Positions 10,948 to 22,480 are shown, counted from the stretch's first letter. The stretch: 64,000 bases of DNA from Quillaja saponaria (GCA_029379385.1 CM055612.1:992001-1056000); one strand, 5' to 3'. The notes: generated by a model from the letters alone, not told the origin. Translations and numbers: made by a program.

Positions 10948-11889
10948 GTAAGTTTGATATCTTTGGCATTTTGTTTTTGGATTTACTTTCTCCATGCACA
11001 TATATAGGATATAACCTCAAGAAGTGAAATATTTCATAATTTTTTGTTATACTTCTTTTATGCAACACGAAAATTAGAGGGTAAAACCATGGAAACACTG
11101 CTCTTAACTCTACAATGAGACGGAAGATATTTGGTTTAACTACCAAATTGGACCTTTTTCAACGAAAAGTTAATAATCGTATGTATGGAAAATTCTGAAC
11201 AGAAACCACAACAAGAAAGGAGATAAAGAATAAAATCTCAAACACTAGAATAAAGAAAGTATAAAAACAAAGAGCGTTTTGGTGGAGAATATCGATAAGT
11301 GATTGAAATCGACTGTTACCTGAAGAACAACAAATTCTAGAAGTCCTGATCTGAGAATAGTTCACCTTCTTCTTCTTCTCTCGAACCTAGAGTTGCAGAT
11401 TGAATGACGATGATCACAATAACTAGATGGCAATTGAATACTTCTTCTTCTTCTTCTCTCGAACATAGGGTTACAGATTGAATACCGATGATCATAATTG
11501 AATATATATATATATATATCCCAACTCGATTTAAACTCTTAATACGTGATCCAATCCTGACAAGGTGTACTTTCTTTCTTCTATGTGTATTAATCGATAT
11601 ACAGAAAAATAAGTTAGATATGTTTTGGCATGACGAAAGTACAAGTCAAATTTTTTTTTTTTTTTTGGGGTACAAAAAAAATAAAAAAAAAATAATAATA
11701 ATAAAGGATAAATATAATTTAATTATATTTATTAATTTTCTAGGTTAAATTTATATTGATAAATAAAAAAATAATTTTTATATTTTCTTTTTAATATAAC
11801 AATTTTGTGAAATATTCTGTTTTGATAATATTCTATTTAATTATATTTAGTCGTTATTAAGGTTGAATTTGTCAATCTACTTTTTCTTT

Positions 11890-13080
11890 ATGAATATTAA
11901 AGTGTTTTACTTGAGAAATTTTATTTTTTTTCTTTTAAATAGTCTTATAAGTTTTTACTGTTACGTATATATTTTTTAATTATTATTTTGTTTCAAATAA
12001 TTTTATTTTTTTTTGGTTTATCCTCATAGTATTTGGGTGTAAATCTAATATCGTTATGAGTTCACAACTACCTTTCTCTATAGGTGTTTTTTTGCAAGTT
12101 TGAATCATTGACATTATAGAAACATCTGCTAAGTTCAAGCGTGTCTTAATACTTGAATAACAATTTGTTAGTTTTTTTTTTTTTTAATATTTATAAGATT
12201 GTTATTATTTTATTACTATTTTTTTCCTTAATTCTTTTTAATATTAATAAATTTATAATTTATCAATAAATATACTAGTAATTAAGATTGAATTTCTCAA
12301 TTTTTATTTAATAAGTTACTAATATTTTATAATAATTTTAAATTCCTCTCAATTTTATAAGTTAAAATTTTAAGAAAAAATTATGAATTAAAAAAAAATA
12401 TGAAGAGTATAGTTCTTTTGATTATTTGTTGTGTTAATTTTTTCTATCATTTTTAGAATTTTATAATAATTATATATTTATGTTTTTCATTAACATTATT
12501 TTTATTAATTATAATTTATTGATATGTACATTAATTATTGATGAACATATATATAAATATCATAAATATAATATACGAGTAATGCAACACGAAAACTAGT
12601 TATTTAATAATCGGTGTTTGGTAAGAATTACTTGTAATGTGTGAAATAACTACTTAAAATTATAATAATATTTGATAAAATTAATTGCTTAAATAATTAA
12701 TATTTTATCAAAATTATCAAAAAATACATTAGAATTTAGTTGGTGATATGTTAATAGTATTGGGGTGTTGTTTATGGAAATAGTTGAGATATCATACTCT
12801 TTAACTTGATCAAGCTTGATTATTAAAAAACCTAATTATAAGCCAAAAAAAAACCATTAAATTCTTATTTATTTTTTTATTATAATCACAAAATCAAAAA
12901 ACATAATTTAATTATAATGTTTAAAAATTTTCAACAAAGACTAAACATCTAGATAACGTATTGTAATTAGGTTTGACTACGTTATAACCAAATACAAACA
13001 CCCTCTTACTAAATATTTTATCAAAAATAAATTTAACGTAGAAATTTAATAATTATAATTTATCCTTTATGATAATTACC
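11890..13080. other. AT-rich spacer with a probable MITE
   Basis: Extremely AT-rich with no coding signal. Within it, 12610-13005 starts GGTGTTTGGTAAGAATTACT and ends CCAAATACAAACACCC, short inverted ends resembling hAT-type MITEs. From about 13020 the sequence becomes the upstream flank shared with the palindrome arms (TTATCCTTTATGATAATTAC). Confidence 0.4.
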
Positions 13081-13103
13081 ATACGGATTCGTACTTTAGG
13101 ATT

Positions 13104-13107
<4 letters not shown>

Positions 13108-13144
<37 letters not shown>
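13108..13144. repeat. (TA)n microsatellite
   Basis: Uninterrupted AT dinucleotide run. Shorter versions occupy the same place in the palindrome arms (10553-10566 and 11503-11519), so the run has expanded in copy C. Confidence 0.9.
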
Positions 13145-13149
<5 letters not shown>

Positions 13150-15329
13150 ATTGCCATCTAGTTGTTGTGATCATCGGTATTCAATCTGCAACCCTAGGTT
13201 CGAGAGAAGAAGAAGTATTCAATTGCCATCTAGTTATCGTGATCATCGGCAATTCAATCTGCAACCTAGGTTCGAGAGAAGAAGAGGAAGGTGAACTATT
13301 CTCAGATAAGGACTTCTGGAATTTGTTGTTCTTCAGGTAACAGTCGATTTCAATCACTTATCGATATTCTCCACCTAAACGCTCTTTGTTTTTATACTTT
13401 CTTCATTCTGGGATTTGAGATTTTATTCTTTAACTCCCTTTGTCGGTGTGGTTTCTGTTCAGAATTTTCCATACATAAGATTATTTAACTTTTCGCTGAA
13501 AAAGGTCTAATTTGGTGGTTAACACCAAAAGTCTTCTACAACTTCCTTCTGATTGTAGAGTTAAGAGAAGTGCTTCGATGGTTTTACCCTCTAATTTTCG
13601 TGTTAGTATCAGTGGTTTGAACTATATCTTATTTCACTTGTATTTTCATGTATGTGATTAATTTTGACATAATTTTAGTGATGAAGTAAGACGTTAAGTT
13701 ACAATTTTCCGGACAAGATACCTGCTCTGTGATTAGATGTAAATTATTGACTGCTAAAGAACTATGATCCCTGTCTGATTTGATGTAACCCAACTGGATT
13801 CCCTTAGAGAGATAAATTCTAAGCTAATAGTTTATGAGATGGGCGAAAAGTTTTGAATAATTGTCAAATTGTATGCTTAAACTTTATGTGAATGTATTGG
13901 ATATAATGTGCAAATGGCCTGTCATTCTCTCGAAACAGAGAAGAGACGATGAATCCTTGAAATTCAATATTGATCCTGTCTTTCATATGTGTTAAAGATT
14001 TAAGAATCATTAGAAAGTATAGTAACTCTTCCTTTGGTTGAGTAAGTACAATCAGTTTGAGAATTGATCTGAAGCAGTTGTCAGTAGTTTAACTAACATT
14101 AAAAAAATTAGAAAGATACCCCAAAACTTACTTAATTGCATGTATTCTTACTATTTAATTGTTTTTAAATTTTTGATAAACTGAAAACTGTGTCTTGAAC
14201 CCTAACAATACAGTCCCATTAATCTCTGTGGGCCTTGATACAATTTGGCGCCATATGTACCATTCTTTTGAACTTCAAAATATTTTAAAAGTTTTGTTTT
14301 GGTAAATGGCTTTCTCATGTATAGTCTGTTAACAGTGCAATTTCTGCAGGTCTAACAACTGATTATAAGTCTTCGTGCACTTATTGTCTTAAAGATTTAT
14401 GTAGACTAGGCTAATTACTGATTTTAGTTAAAATTGGTTCAACATAAATACATTACCATAATAAGCCTATAACTTCATGGAGGGCATTAGGAACTATTCT
14501 GTGCTTTTGGCATAAGAATTAGGCCATCCGTGTGTACTTTTTTTAATTTTTGGAAACTTCACCTACATGTTTCTTCTTACCATTTTGTTATTTGCAAATG
14601 TTACAGTTTCAGATGGGACGGTGGAGCTGGCCATGGAAGAAAACTTTGACTTACAAGGAAACAGCTAAGAAAGTAGCTGCTCTATTGGACACAGTGGATG
14701 CTAATTCTACGGAGGCAAATCAGGTAATTTTTATATCTCTGGCACATAGCTTTTGGCTTTACTTTCTTTATGCACATGATATATAGGAGAAGTCAAATTA
14801 TTTCATAATCTTTTGTTATTCTTCTTTTATGCAACAGGATAATATTTTTAAAAAGCTTAAGTGTGTAGAAATTTCTGTCGAGTCATATTCATATCTGACT
14901 GGTTTGGAGGATCAAATGAAGACATATCAGGAACAAGTTAAGACACAGGAGGGTCAGATTGAGGAATTGAAGAATCGTCTACAATCTGTGGCACTTGTAA
15001 AGCTTGGTCTTGAGGATGGTAAAGGAACTATTCAAGTTTCACGTAAATATGAAGTTAACATTCAAAAGGACGTGAGTGTAACGGCTGCTTTAGTTGTAAC
15101 GGTTTCAAAAGAAAGCTTAGTGGCCAACAACAAGTATCAGGCAAAAGAAATAGCAGCCGTCGACAAAAAGGCTAGTGTCAAAGAAATAGCTCAGCTGGAG
15201 GCAGATTGCAAAAATTTACGGGATATTGTTTTGCCTATGAAGTTACGTTTCCTTGGTTACACGATGCAAGAGATTAGGAACTTAGAATGGAAAATTCAGT
15301 TAAAGAAGTCTTGTGTCAATTCTGCATGA
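13145..15329 (+). CDS. Copy C: uncharacterised 200-residue coiled-coil protein, intact frame
   Basis: Coding exons 14613-14723 and 14838-15329 join in phase to 200 residues. The 5'UTR exon ends at 13336 (TTCTTCAG|GTAACA), followed by a ~1.27 kb 5'UTR intron to the acceptor TTACAG at 14606. The N-terminus MGRWSWPWKKTLTYK is Trp-rich and shared by all three copies. The body is helical with a likely coiled coil (about residues 58-82, QEQVKTQEGQIEELKNRLQS), a less polar middle with KYEVNIQKDVSVTAALVVT, and a second helical region to the C-terminus (EIRNLEWKIQLKKS). There is no signal peptide or membrane span. I do not recognise the family. This is the only copy here with both exons open, and tandem ~75-base repeats lie in its 5' leader (13145-13290). 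Confidence 0.6.
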
Positions 15330-16365
15330 CAAATCATTTATTAATTTTGATTATAAAATTTTAGATATGAACTTGATATATAAAAAAGTCACTTACAGCA
15401 AAAAAGAGAGAGTATATTTCAACATCTTTTTACATACCATGTCTTAAACATATAGAGAATGTGGAGAAATTATTGAATTTTAACTCTCTAACCAACATTT
15501 AGAAAACCATACATAGCTAAATGAATCTGCACTGTAAGATTCATGAAATTTTACCATGAACAAAATAAAGTTCTAGTGGAATTTCATATTACCTGAGTCA
15601 AGTTTTTTTTTTTTTTTTTTTTTTTTTTGGAGCTTTCTCAATTATCATCTACTACAATGAGGAGTCTTAAATCTTGTGTTCTAACTTCTAATCGGTGCCA
15701 AAGACTATTAAGTCACAAGAAGGGAATTAAAATTCAGGCATGAATAAGTCGTCTTAGATAGTTAGTGATATAGCATGAAAAACGACTTATAATCGAATGA
15801 TGAATCACTTGACGAATTATTATTTGTCACTTGTACTTAAAATACTGTTTAATAATATATATTTATTGTTACTAAACTGTATCCATAAAATAATTTCGAA
15901 CTGTATTTTATCTCCAAACTTAAATAAAAATTATTTAAAATACAAAATGTCTTTTAATAGTTATACTTCAAAAGTAAAATTTATTACCAATGAAATATTA
16001 TGCTAATTAGTGTACACAAAAGAAAATTGAGTTAATAATTTTAAGTTCTAACGCAAAGATAAAGAGACGGTAATGGTGTTACTAAATAAAAATATTTGAA
16101 TGAATAAGATTGACTTTCATCTGTGCAATTGAAAAGTTCATTTTATCGTAAAACGTGTAAAAAAAATTAACAAGAGTGGTATAGATTACGGTTAATGTTT
16201 AACAGGCATTTAATATTCCACTTTTCAGTTTTCACGTGAGATATAGACTGTATAGTACAATAGTATAATGCCCATACTAATAATTATTATAAGAGTAAAT
16301 TAAAATTTATTAATGAAATATATTTTATTCTATTTCTTTTAAATTTTTAAACAATAATTTGAAAA

Positions 16366-16401
<36 letters not shown>

Positions 16402-17170
16402 AAAAAATAATTAAAATTTCAAAACAAATTACTACAAAGAAGCAAAATGAAATTCAAAAATTCTAAATTTGTTGTGATTTTAAAAATAAAAAATTAATAA
16501 TTATTGTCATCAATTTCTTTAGTTATGTTGATTTTATTTTTATTTTAGTCTATATAATTCATAGCAAAGATAAAATAAAAATAAAAATTATTTGAAGTGA
16601 ATATCATGATTGATTGAGAAGTTGTGATGATTTTTCATTATCCAAAAGTGTTACAAAATTTTTATTTCATATTTCAAAAGTTAAAAAAGTTATATTATGT
16701 CTAAAAATATTTTAGAAAATCCATGATTTATAGAAAATATAAAATGAATGGAGTTAAGTTGTATAAAAATAAAAAAATAAATTTTCTGTACTAAAAAATA
16801 TAAAAAATAAAAATTTCATTACCTTAATATTATTTAGAAATAATATGTAAATTTTATACTTTCTTTTTCAAATTTATGTTTTAAAATTAATAAAAAGATG
16901 GAATAAAACATATTTTATTAAATTATAAGATTCTCTTACCTTAACGGATTAGAGGAAGGAGAAGAATGTCATTTATCCTAAATTTTGAGTGTTAGTGAGA
17001 TTTCATTAATCTTGAGGGTGGAGAGTATATCTCATACACACTTGGTTGCTAGCTAGAGTTCTACACTGCTTCACATTCCCTTCTCTTTCTTTATATATTA
17101 TATTCTCATGAAGGACTCTTTCTCGTTAACTTTTGTTTCCTCCTATCCGCTTCAGCTGCGTTCGTATTAA
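15330..17170. other. AT-rich intergenic region with poly(T) and (AT)n tracts
   Basis: No supported gene. Contains a 26-base T run at about 15604-15628 and an (AT)n microsatellite at about 16370-16398. The last 150 bases, with CTTTATATATTA near 17089, are the likely promoter of the gene starting at 17179. Confidence 0.55.
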
Positions 17171-17178
17171 TTCCACCA

Positions 17179-18757
17179 ATGGATTTATTTAGGATGTCTG
17201 GTTTAGCAGATTCAGAAAATTACGCCAATATTCTTCTTCTTCTGGTACTATTTATAATTAATATCTCTTTTCTGATCCCAATAATAGATTCTATTTTAAT
17301 GCGTGGCAAAAAATCTTATTTATTTTCGATAAAAGACGAGGTACACTTTGTTGAACTTTATTTCAATTTGTTCAAATTTATTTTTAATTTGATGAATTTT
17401 AGTTATGAAGTCATCCCACGAAATTATGAAATTTGGAGATTTATTAATCAAATTTTGACCATTGATTTCACATGAAATTATGTATGATAGAACAGTCTTG
17501 TGTTTTGGTCAATTTATATAAAAATATGAGTAAAAATGTTATGTTCTAACTTTTGTAGATCACAATTAAAGTGAAATTTTGTTTGCGAACCGTGATAACA
17601 TTTCTCCTTACTTGTTTGTTATGCCGTGCTACTGTGGTTTTGGCTGCAGAGAATCCATTCGAGGCCATTGGTTGCCTCCTCCTCGCGAATTTGTTGGCTT
17701 CAATTCAACTGACGATCTGGCGCTTGGAAGACCAAAAGGTACCCAATTATTATAATAATTTGTTTATATTATATGAATGAAATAAGTTAGTAAGTAGATT
17801 ATTTTATTGATGATCTCTTTATATTATCTGAATGATATATATTAAAAAAAAAGTAGATCATTTTATTAAGTGCCTCGTAACCATGAAGCATTAAAGTATT
17901 TTTGACATAAACATACATAAAAAAAGTTAATATTTAGAATGGGAATAGGAGAGTAGAAAGGGCAGCTGTGTTTTATACTAATAGTATAATTATAAATGGG
18001 TAACTATGTTGTTTTTATCTTAACCAAAATTACATTGTATTAATTATGGGATGATATTGATGACTAACTCAGGAAACTTCAACGGGTGCTTTATCTTCTG
18101 TATATTTGCTTTTGCGAACTTCAATGAATCAACCTTGTGATGATCATCAGTACCCAAAGGCATGTAATCCTTACTTACTAGGACGATTACGATTATGATT
18201 ACTAGACTTCAATTACTAATTAATTATTTAAATGATTCCTAATTTTTTTTTATTTTTTTGAATGATTCCTTTCCAGATGTCACACTGGTTCCTTCAGCGT
18301 TTAATTGGTATTGAGATCTCGTGTTTTCTACCATTCTATTTTCATAGCGGACACCTATAATGATTAATAGATCCATTATCGAGAGTAATACGAATATTAC
18401 TATAATTCAGGCTGGCTTATTATTTCCGTTTCCCATCATATTTACCTTTTAATGCGAAAACTTCTGTCAACTCACTGCCTCGTCAAATCCAACTGCCTTA
18501 ACAACCTCATCATGAAAAACTCTACGGTACGTATTCCTTTTTTGCTTTTGCTTTTGTTATTTCATCACTTCTCTGTTTTGTTTTACTTTGGGTTGTGTTT
18601 ATTAATATGTACAATTTTTAAAGATAATTATCTTTTGCAGGACATTTTGCAAAAGTCTGGTGTTGATATTGGTTGTGTACCACAAGGCGAGTCAAATGAA
18701 AGGGAACAAGTTTGCAGTGAAATTGAAGAGAACGTGACAGGAAAAAAAATGGTTTAA
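17179..18757 (+). CDS. Uncharacterised multi-pass membrane protein, 230 residues, six exons
   Basis: Exons 17179-17340, 17559-17738, 18073-18159, 18277-18307, 18411-18526 and 18641-18757 join in phase with no stop to 230 residues and a TAA at 18755. Four hydrophobic segments are visible: about residues 17-38 (NILLLLVLFIINISFLIPII), 60-80 (FCLRTVITFLLTCLLCR), 85-105 (FEAIGCLLLANLLASIQL) and 148-165 (WFLQRLIGWLIISVSHHIYL). Residues 192-230 are acidic and soluble (SNEREQVCSEIEENV). The third exon ends AAG|GCATGT, a GC-AG intron if the model is right. Consistent phase across five introns supports a real gene; I do not recognise the family. The small 31-base exon is the weakest point. Confidence 0.55.
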
Positions 18758-19133
18758 GAAAAGAAATTAATGGCAAGACAAAACATGTTCAAGATTAATT
18801 GTAAAAAAAAATTACTCTTTTGATAGAGTGTAAAGTATATAATTAATTTTGACTATGTTTGCTGTTTCCAGGTTGAATTATTAATGATTACAAATTTAAT
18901 ATACTTATTTTTCTTTTTCAATAATTATATTGTTGGTTTTTTTTTTTTGGTACATCGGAAAAGAAGTTATATTGTTGGTTTGTTAAAATATTATTTAGGT
19001 AAAGTACTATTTTTTAAATTAAAGACAAAAACACAACTTACAGGGATATATCTAACTGATAAAAGGGAAATTTAGCTACTAATTATGCCTAAAATGACTC
19101 TCAGCTGTCCAATCCAGGTTCTGCTTCAAAACT

Positions 19134-19798
19134 TCAGCGTTCTATGCAGTATTGAATGAAGTTGAGGTACCGATTTTTGTAGATAAAGTTCTGCCGTGCA
19201 ACAGGGGGAGAATTCTGACAAAAGCAATTAATCACAATTAATCAATTGTATGTAATGAAAAGCACCACAATCAAAATTAACTACACCAACTCACCAATGA
19301 AACGACTCCGATTAGAGAACTGAATAACCAGATGATACCATATAAATTCCTTTTCCAAAGAAGCTCCATTGTTATTTTGATAAAGTGCACTGTCATTTCT
19401 TCTGTAATTCCTATCCTATCATGGTTTAAGAGTAGCTTGGTTTGAGAAGTGAAGAGGCAGCTGACCAAACAAAACTCTACAAGCATCCATAATAGCTGTT
19501 GTTCTGCATAGAAGCACACAAAATGCAAAGAGACACCAAATAAAATCTTCAAAGTCACCAGCCCATTCTCTCCCATACTGTTTAAATATTGTATTATACT
19601 GATAATCACAGGAAGAACAGCCAACATAGAGAAGGTATAAGTGCTCACGGTGACTAAAGTTAACAGAAACAATATCATCATCGGCATAACCCAAAATAGT
19701 ATAGTGCGGTAGATCTGAAAATACAGAAGGTAAATCCCAGGCCATAAAAACGTAGCCATCACCAAGAATGACCATAAACTCTTCCATTTCTCGTACAT
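19134..19798 (-). CDS. Uncharacterised hydrophobic multi-pass membrane protein, 194 residues
   Basis: Exon 1 is 19295-19798 (ATG at 19798) and ends TCATTG|GTGAGT. Exon 2 is 19134-19214 after acceptor TTTTGTCAG. They join in phase 0 to 194 residues. Hydrophobic segments lie at about residues 10-28 (FLVMATFLWPGIYLLYFQI), 32-52, 54-72 (FSMLAVLPVIISIIQYL), 83-100, 104-118 and 150-168 (GIIWLFSSLIGVVSL). The C-terminal tail NSPPVARQNFIYKNRYLNF is soluble and basic. A second overlapping frame from 19787 is open for 122 residues, so the choice of frame is not certain; the multi-pass frame is favoured because it continues cleanly over the splice junction. Converges with the gene ending at 18757. Family unknown. 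Confidence 0.42.
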
Positions 19799-20536
19799 GG
19801 TGAAAGCTGCAGAAATGGTGAAACTTGCAGAAGCAGCAAATGACTGAATTGAAAACGATAGAAGGAGATGGCTCTTTTTTTTCTTTTTGGGTAAGAAGAC
19901 GATTCAGCTACTATATGTCTATATCTATATCTATGGGCTTATATAAAGGAATAGAGCGTAGGTGCATCGGCGTTTAAAATTCCAAGTCTACCCCTCCTTC
20001 TTGTTTCTATTACAAAAATAGGTATCCCATCCTGTCTCTCCTCTCCTCTCAAGACTGTTTTTGACTTTACTTTGACCAAAATATTTCTCTGTATTCTTTA
20101 TTACCAAAATCCCTATTTATCGGAAACCTTTTGATTTCGAAAAATATACCTCCTATTTATTATTTTTATATATAATACGAAAATGTTATCCATTAAATCC
20201 CACCCCTTCCCTGCAATTCTACAAAGCTGATCTGATTTTTATTCTCAACGTATGTAATTTGTGGCGTTTGCTCTGTAGGCAGAGAGTGATGGGAAGGGTC
20301 CGCAATATTTCTTTTGGAGTTTTGGCGTAACAACCGGGCCATGTCTCCGCATTTCAAGCTGGGTGCTTCAGCACCAAGCTCATCGAAAGGTTTTGCTATA
20401 TGCTACCTTCTGAGCTGGAGCTGAATGATTTGTTTCAGAGAAAACGTAGGAACGAGTTTGGTGTGGCTGGATTCATTGCATTATTCTCTTGAATTGTGCA
20501 TAGAAAGAGAGATGGAGGGAGGCTATTTATTCTGGC

Positions 20537-20672
20537 AGCATCTAACGGCTCAATGCCTCTTAGCCTTCAAAATGTCATGGTTGTTAGGGTTTGCTCTGTG
20601 TGCAGAGAGAGAAGCGGGAAGCATTGTAGAGAGCACAACTTACAAGGGGCTCACGATGCATCATCTAAGAAA
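20537..20672 (+). pseudogene. Broken duplicate of NDUFB2 5' region and exon 1
   Basis: Matches 892-1072 in order: GCAGCATCTAACGGCTC, then CTTCAAAATGTCATGG, then (after a ~55-base deletion) TAGGGTTTGCTCTGTGTGCA, then exon 1 sequence ending ACAAGGGGCTCACGATGCAT. The start codon is lost (GAAGCGGG in place of GATGGCGG), and homology ends after the MHH codons. No exon 2 or 3 follows nearby. Confidence 0.8.
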
Positions 20673-20679
20673 AGAAACT

Positions 20680-22080
20680 TGTCACAACAAAACTATGCAA
20701 TATTGTAACCTTGCTTGTTTTTATGCATTCATCTCTTAGAAGCATGCAGTAGTAATCGTTGGAATGAACTTATTATATTCAGACACCTGTTCCATTGTTC
20801 AAGGAGAAATGAAAGTCTTCTGGTTAGTTAGCAACGTGGTAAAATAACGTCATTCTTGTGGATTTTGAATGTAATGTGTAGCTTAGGCAAATGTTGATCT
20901 GGCTTCTGTTTCGGCATCAGTTTTGAAATTTGAGTTCCTTAATTTCCTTTTATGATCATAATACAGTTATGATTACGAATCTATGTGATGGTATATTGTA
21001 CAATAACACTTCGTATTCAATATTTGTTCTTTATCCCAGACAACCCTTGACCCTTGGCCTGCATAATGTAATACTAGTTTATCAATTCTGTGGATGCCTA
21101 TATTGTGTTATTAAAAATCATGTATGATTTTAAGTTTATTATGTTAATTTAGTGATTAGTGCTTGACTTTTTAATTTCAACTACAGATGTCATCGTAAAA
21201 ACACTACTCCATGCCAGCTGCAGTTGATGGATGAAGTAAGGGAACTAGTAGAGAAAGCATATTCCAGGAACAGTGACGTCCTTCACAGCAACTTACAGAG
21301 AAACCGTTGACGGCGAAGAGTTTACGAGCCTCTTTATTGGTGGAAAAGCCGAATTCTATGTTGCATAACTGCTTGTTCAAGCCATTAAAAAAAACCATTT
21401 TGTATTATAATTCTCACTGGCATGTAAAGAACCTTTTAATTATTTCAGACAATTGAGTGTAAAAATAGCACAATAGTTTATACAGAAGAAATACAGTTCT
21501 CCTTCCCTCTATGATACACTGGTGCGCTACACTGTCTACATCCAATTCCAGTATACAAAGAACCAAAACATTGTCTACACCCATTTCCAGTATATAAAGA
21601 GCAATGAGGATAAGAAGATATTTTCCCGGAAATATCAGGACCACTTGGTGTGCTACCCTGGGCATGATTTGTGGATCACGCTTGATCAGGAGTTTTTTTG
21701 TGTATGATAGAGAACGTGAGTGGTTACATGGGGAGGAAAGCTCTTTTGGACGTATGCAAAATTTGATTATAATTTTCTCTCTCTTTCTTTTTCTCTGAGA
21801 CTTGTCTCCTCTTCTATGACTGTAATGTGTAATTCTGATTTTGTGAGAGTGAACATGAGTGGTTAAATGGGTAGGAATGCTCTCTTGGACGTATGCAAAA
21901 TTTGATTATAATTTTCTCTCTCTTTCTTTTTCCCAGAGACTTGTCTCCTAATCTATGTGTAATTCTGATTTTGTGCCTCTGTATTGTGATTCTCATCAAT
22001 TCAAGTCAGGATATCCATTTCAGTACTTCTAGCTGTAATCTGGTTTCATAGTGTACGTGATAGGATCAATACCTAAAGTT
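20680..22080. other. Non-coding stretch with two tandem duplications
   Basis: No gene I can support. Two adjacent repeats are clear: a ~40-base unit at about 21535-21600 (TTCCAGTATACAAAGA then TTCCAGTATATAAAGA) and a ~136-base unit at 21710-21845 repeated at 21846-21978 (both contain GACGTATGCAAAATTTGATT). Confidence 0.6.
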
Positions 22081-22480
22081 ACAGCACCAGAAAGAAGATG
22101 ACAGGAAGCCCAACGGGCAATAGTTTTCCTACAGGCCACTCAAGCAAGGTTTGAGAGGGAGGTGGAGTGAGTCTTGGAAGGGTGTAGGCAATTTTCCAAT
22201 CAGGGCAGCTACTTGGAACGTTCAGGGCAATAATAACACGAGAGCTATCCCCTTCCAATATAAAAGAGAACTGACATTTGAGAACCTCTGTGAGGGAGGT
22301 AGCCTGCCAGCTTGCAAGCTTCGGCTTCTGCGAGTAATTTGAGCTGTAGCAGAAAGAAGAGTCTGGCCAAGTGGTTCTTGCAACTTTCAACACTAATTGA
22401 AGTCCCAAAGTTGATTTTACATCAACCTTCGGGCGGTGCAGTCCAAGAGGTTTTATGTAGAGTTCCAGGACAGAAATCAA
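22080..22480 (-). pseudogene. Relic of a plant retroelement RNase H (RVT_3) domain
   Basis: On the minus strand, short blocks in different frames match the plant RNase H-like domain of LINE-type elements in the right order: PPEG-stop-CKINFGTSI (near 22440-22400), LAEAEACKLA (near 22335-22305), then CQFSFILEGDSSRVIIALN and SSCPDWKIA (near 22280-22190). The EGDS block carries one of the catalytic-type acidic residues. At least two frameshifts and a stop (TGA where Trp is expected) separate the blocks, so it is dead. Confidence 0.65.

Larger units (their letters stand above)
9966..11886. repeat. ~1.9 kb palindrome (foldback) formed by inverted 5' halves of the family
   Basis: Left arm about 9966-10712, right arm about 11363-11886, inverted. 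Shared landmarks include TTGACAAATTCAACCTT (left 9969; complement at right 11864), ATTGGATCACGTATTAAAAG-type sequence, a (TA)n stretch and two tandem ~75-base units containing GATCATCGGTATTCAATCTG and CTAGGTTCGAGAGAAGAAGA. The arms are about 85-95% alike by eye once the 181-base SINE in the left arm is removed. The ~650-base spacer holds exon copy B and an inverted stretch of the 5' intron. Confidence 0.75.

Noticed and set aside
19419..19787. 122-residue minus-strand frame starting MEEFMVILGDGY
   Set aside because: It overlaps the longer multi-pass frame and does not continue through the splice donor at 19295; kept only as a caveat on the 194-residue gene.
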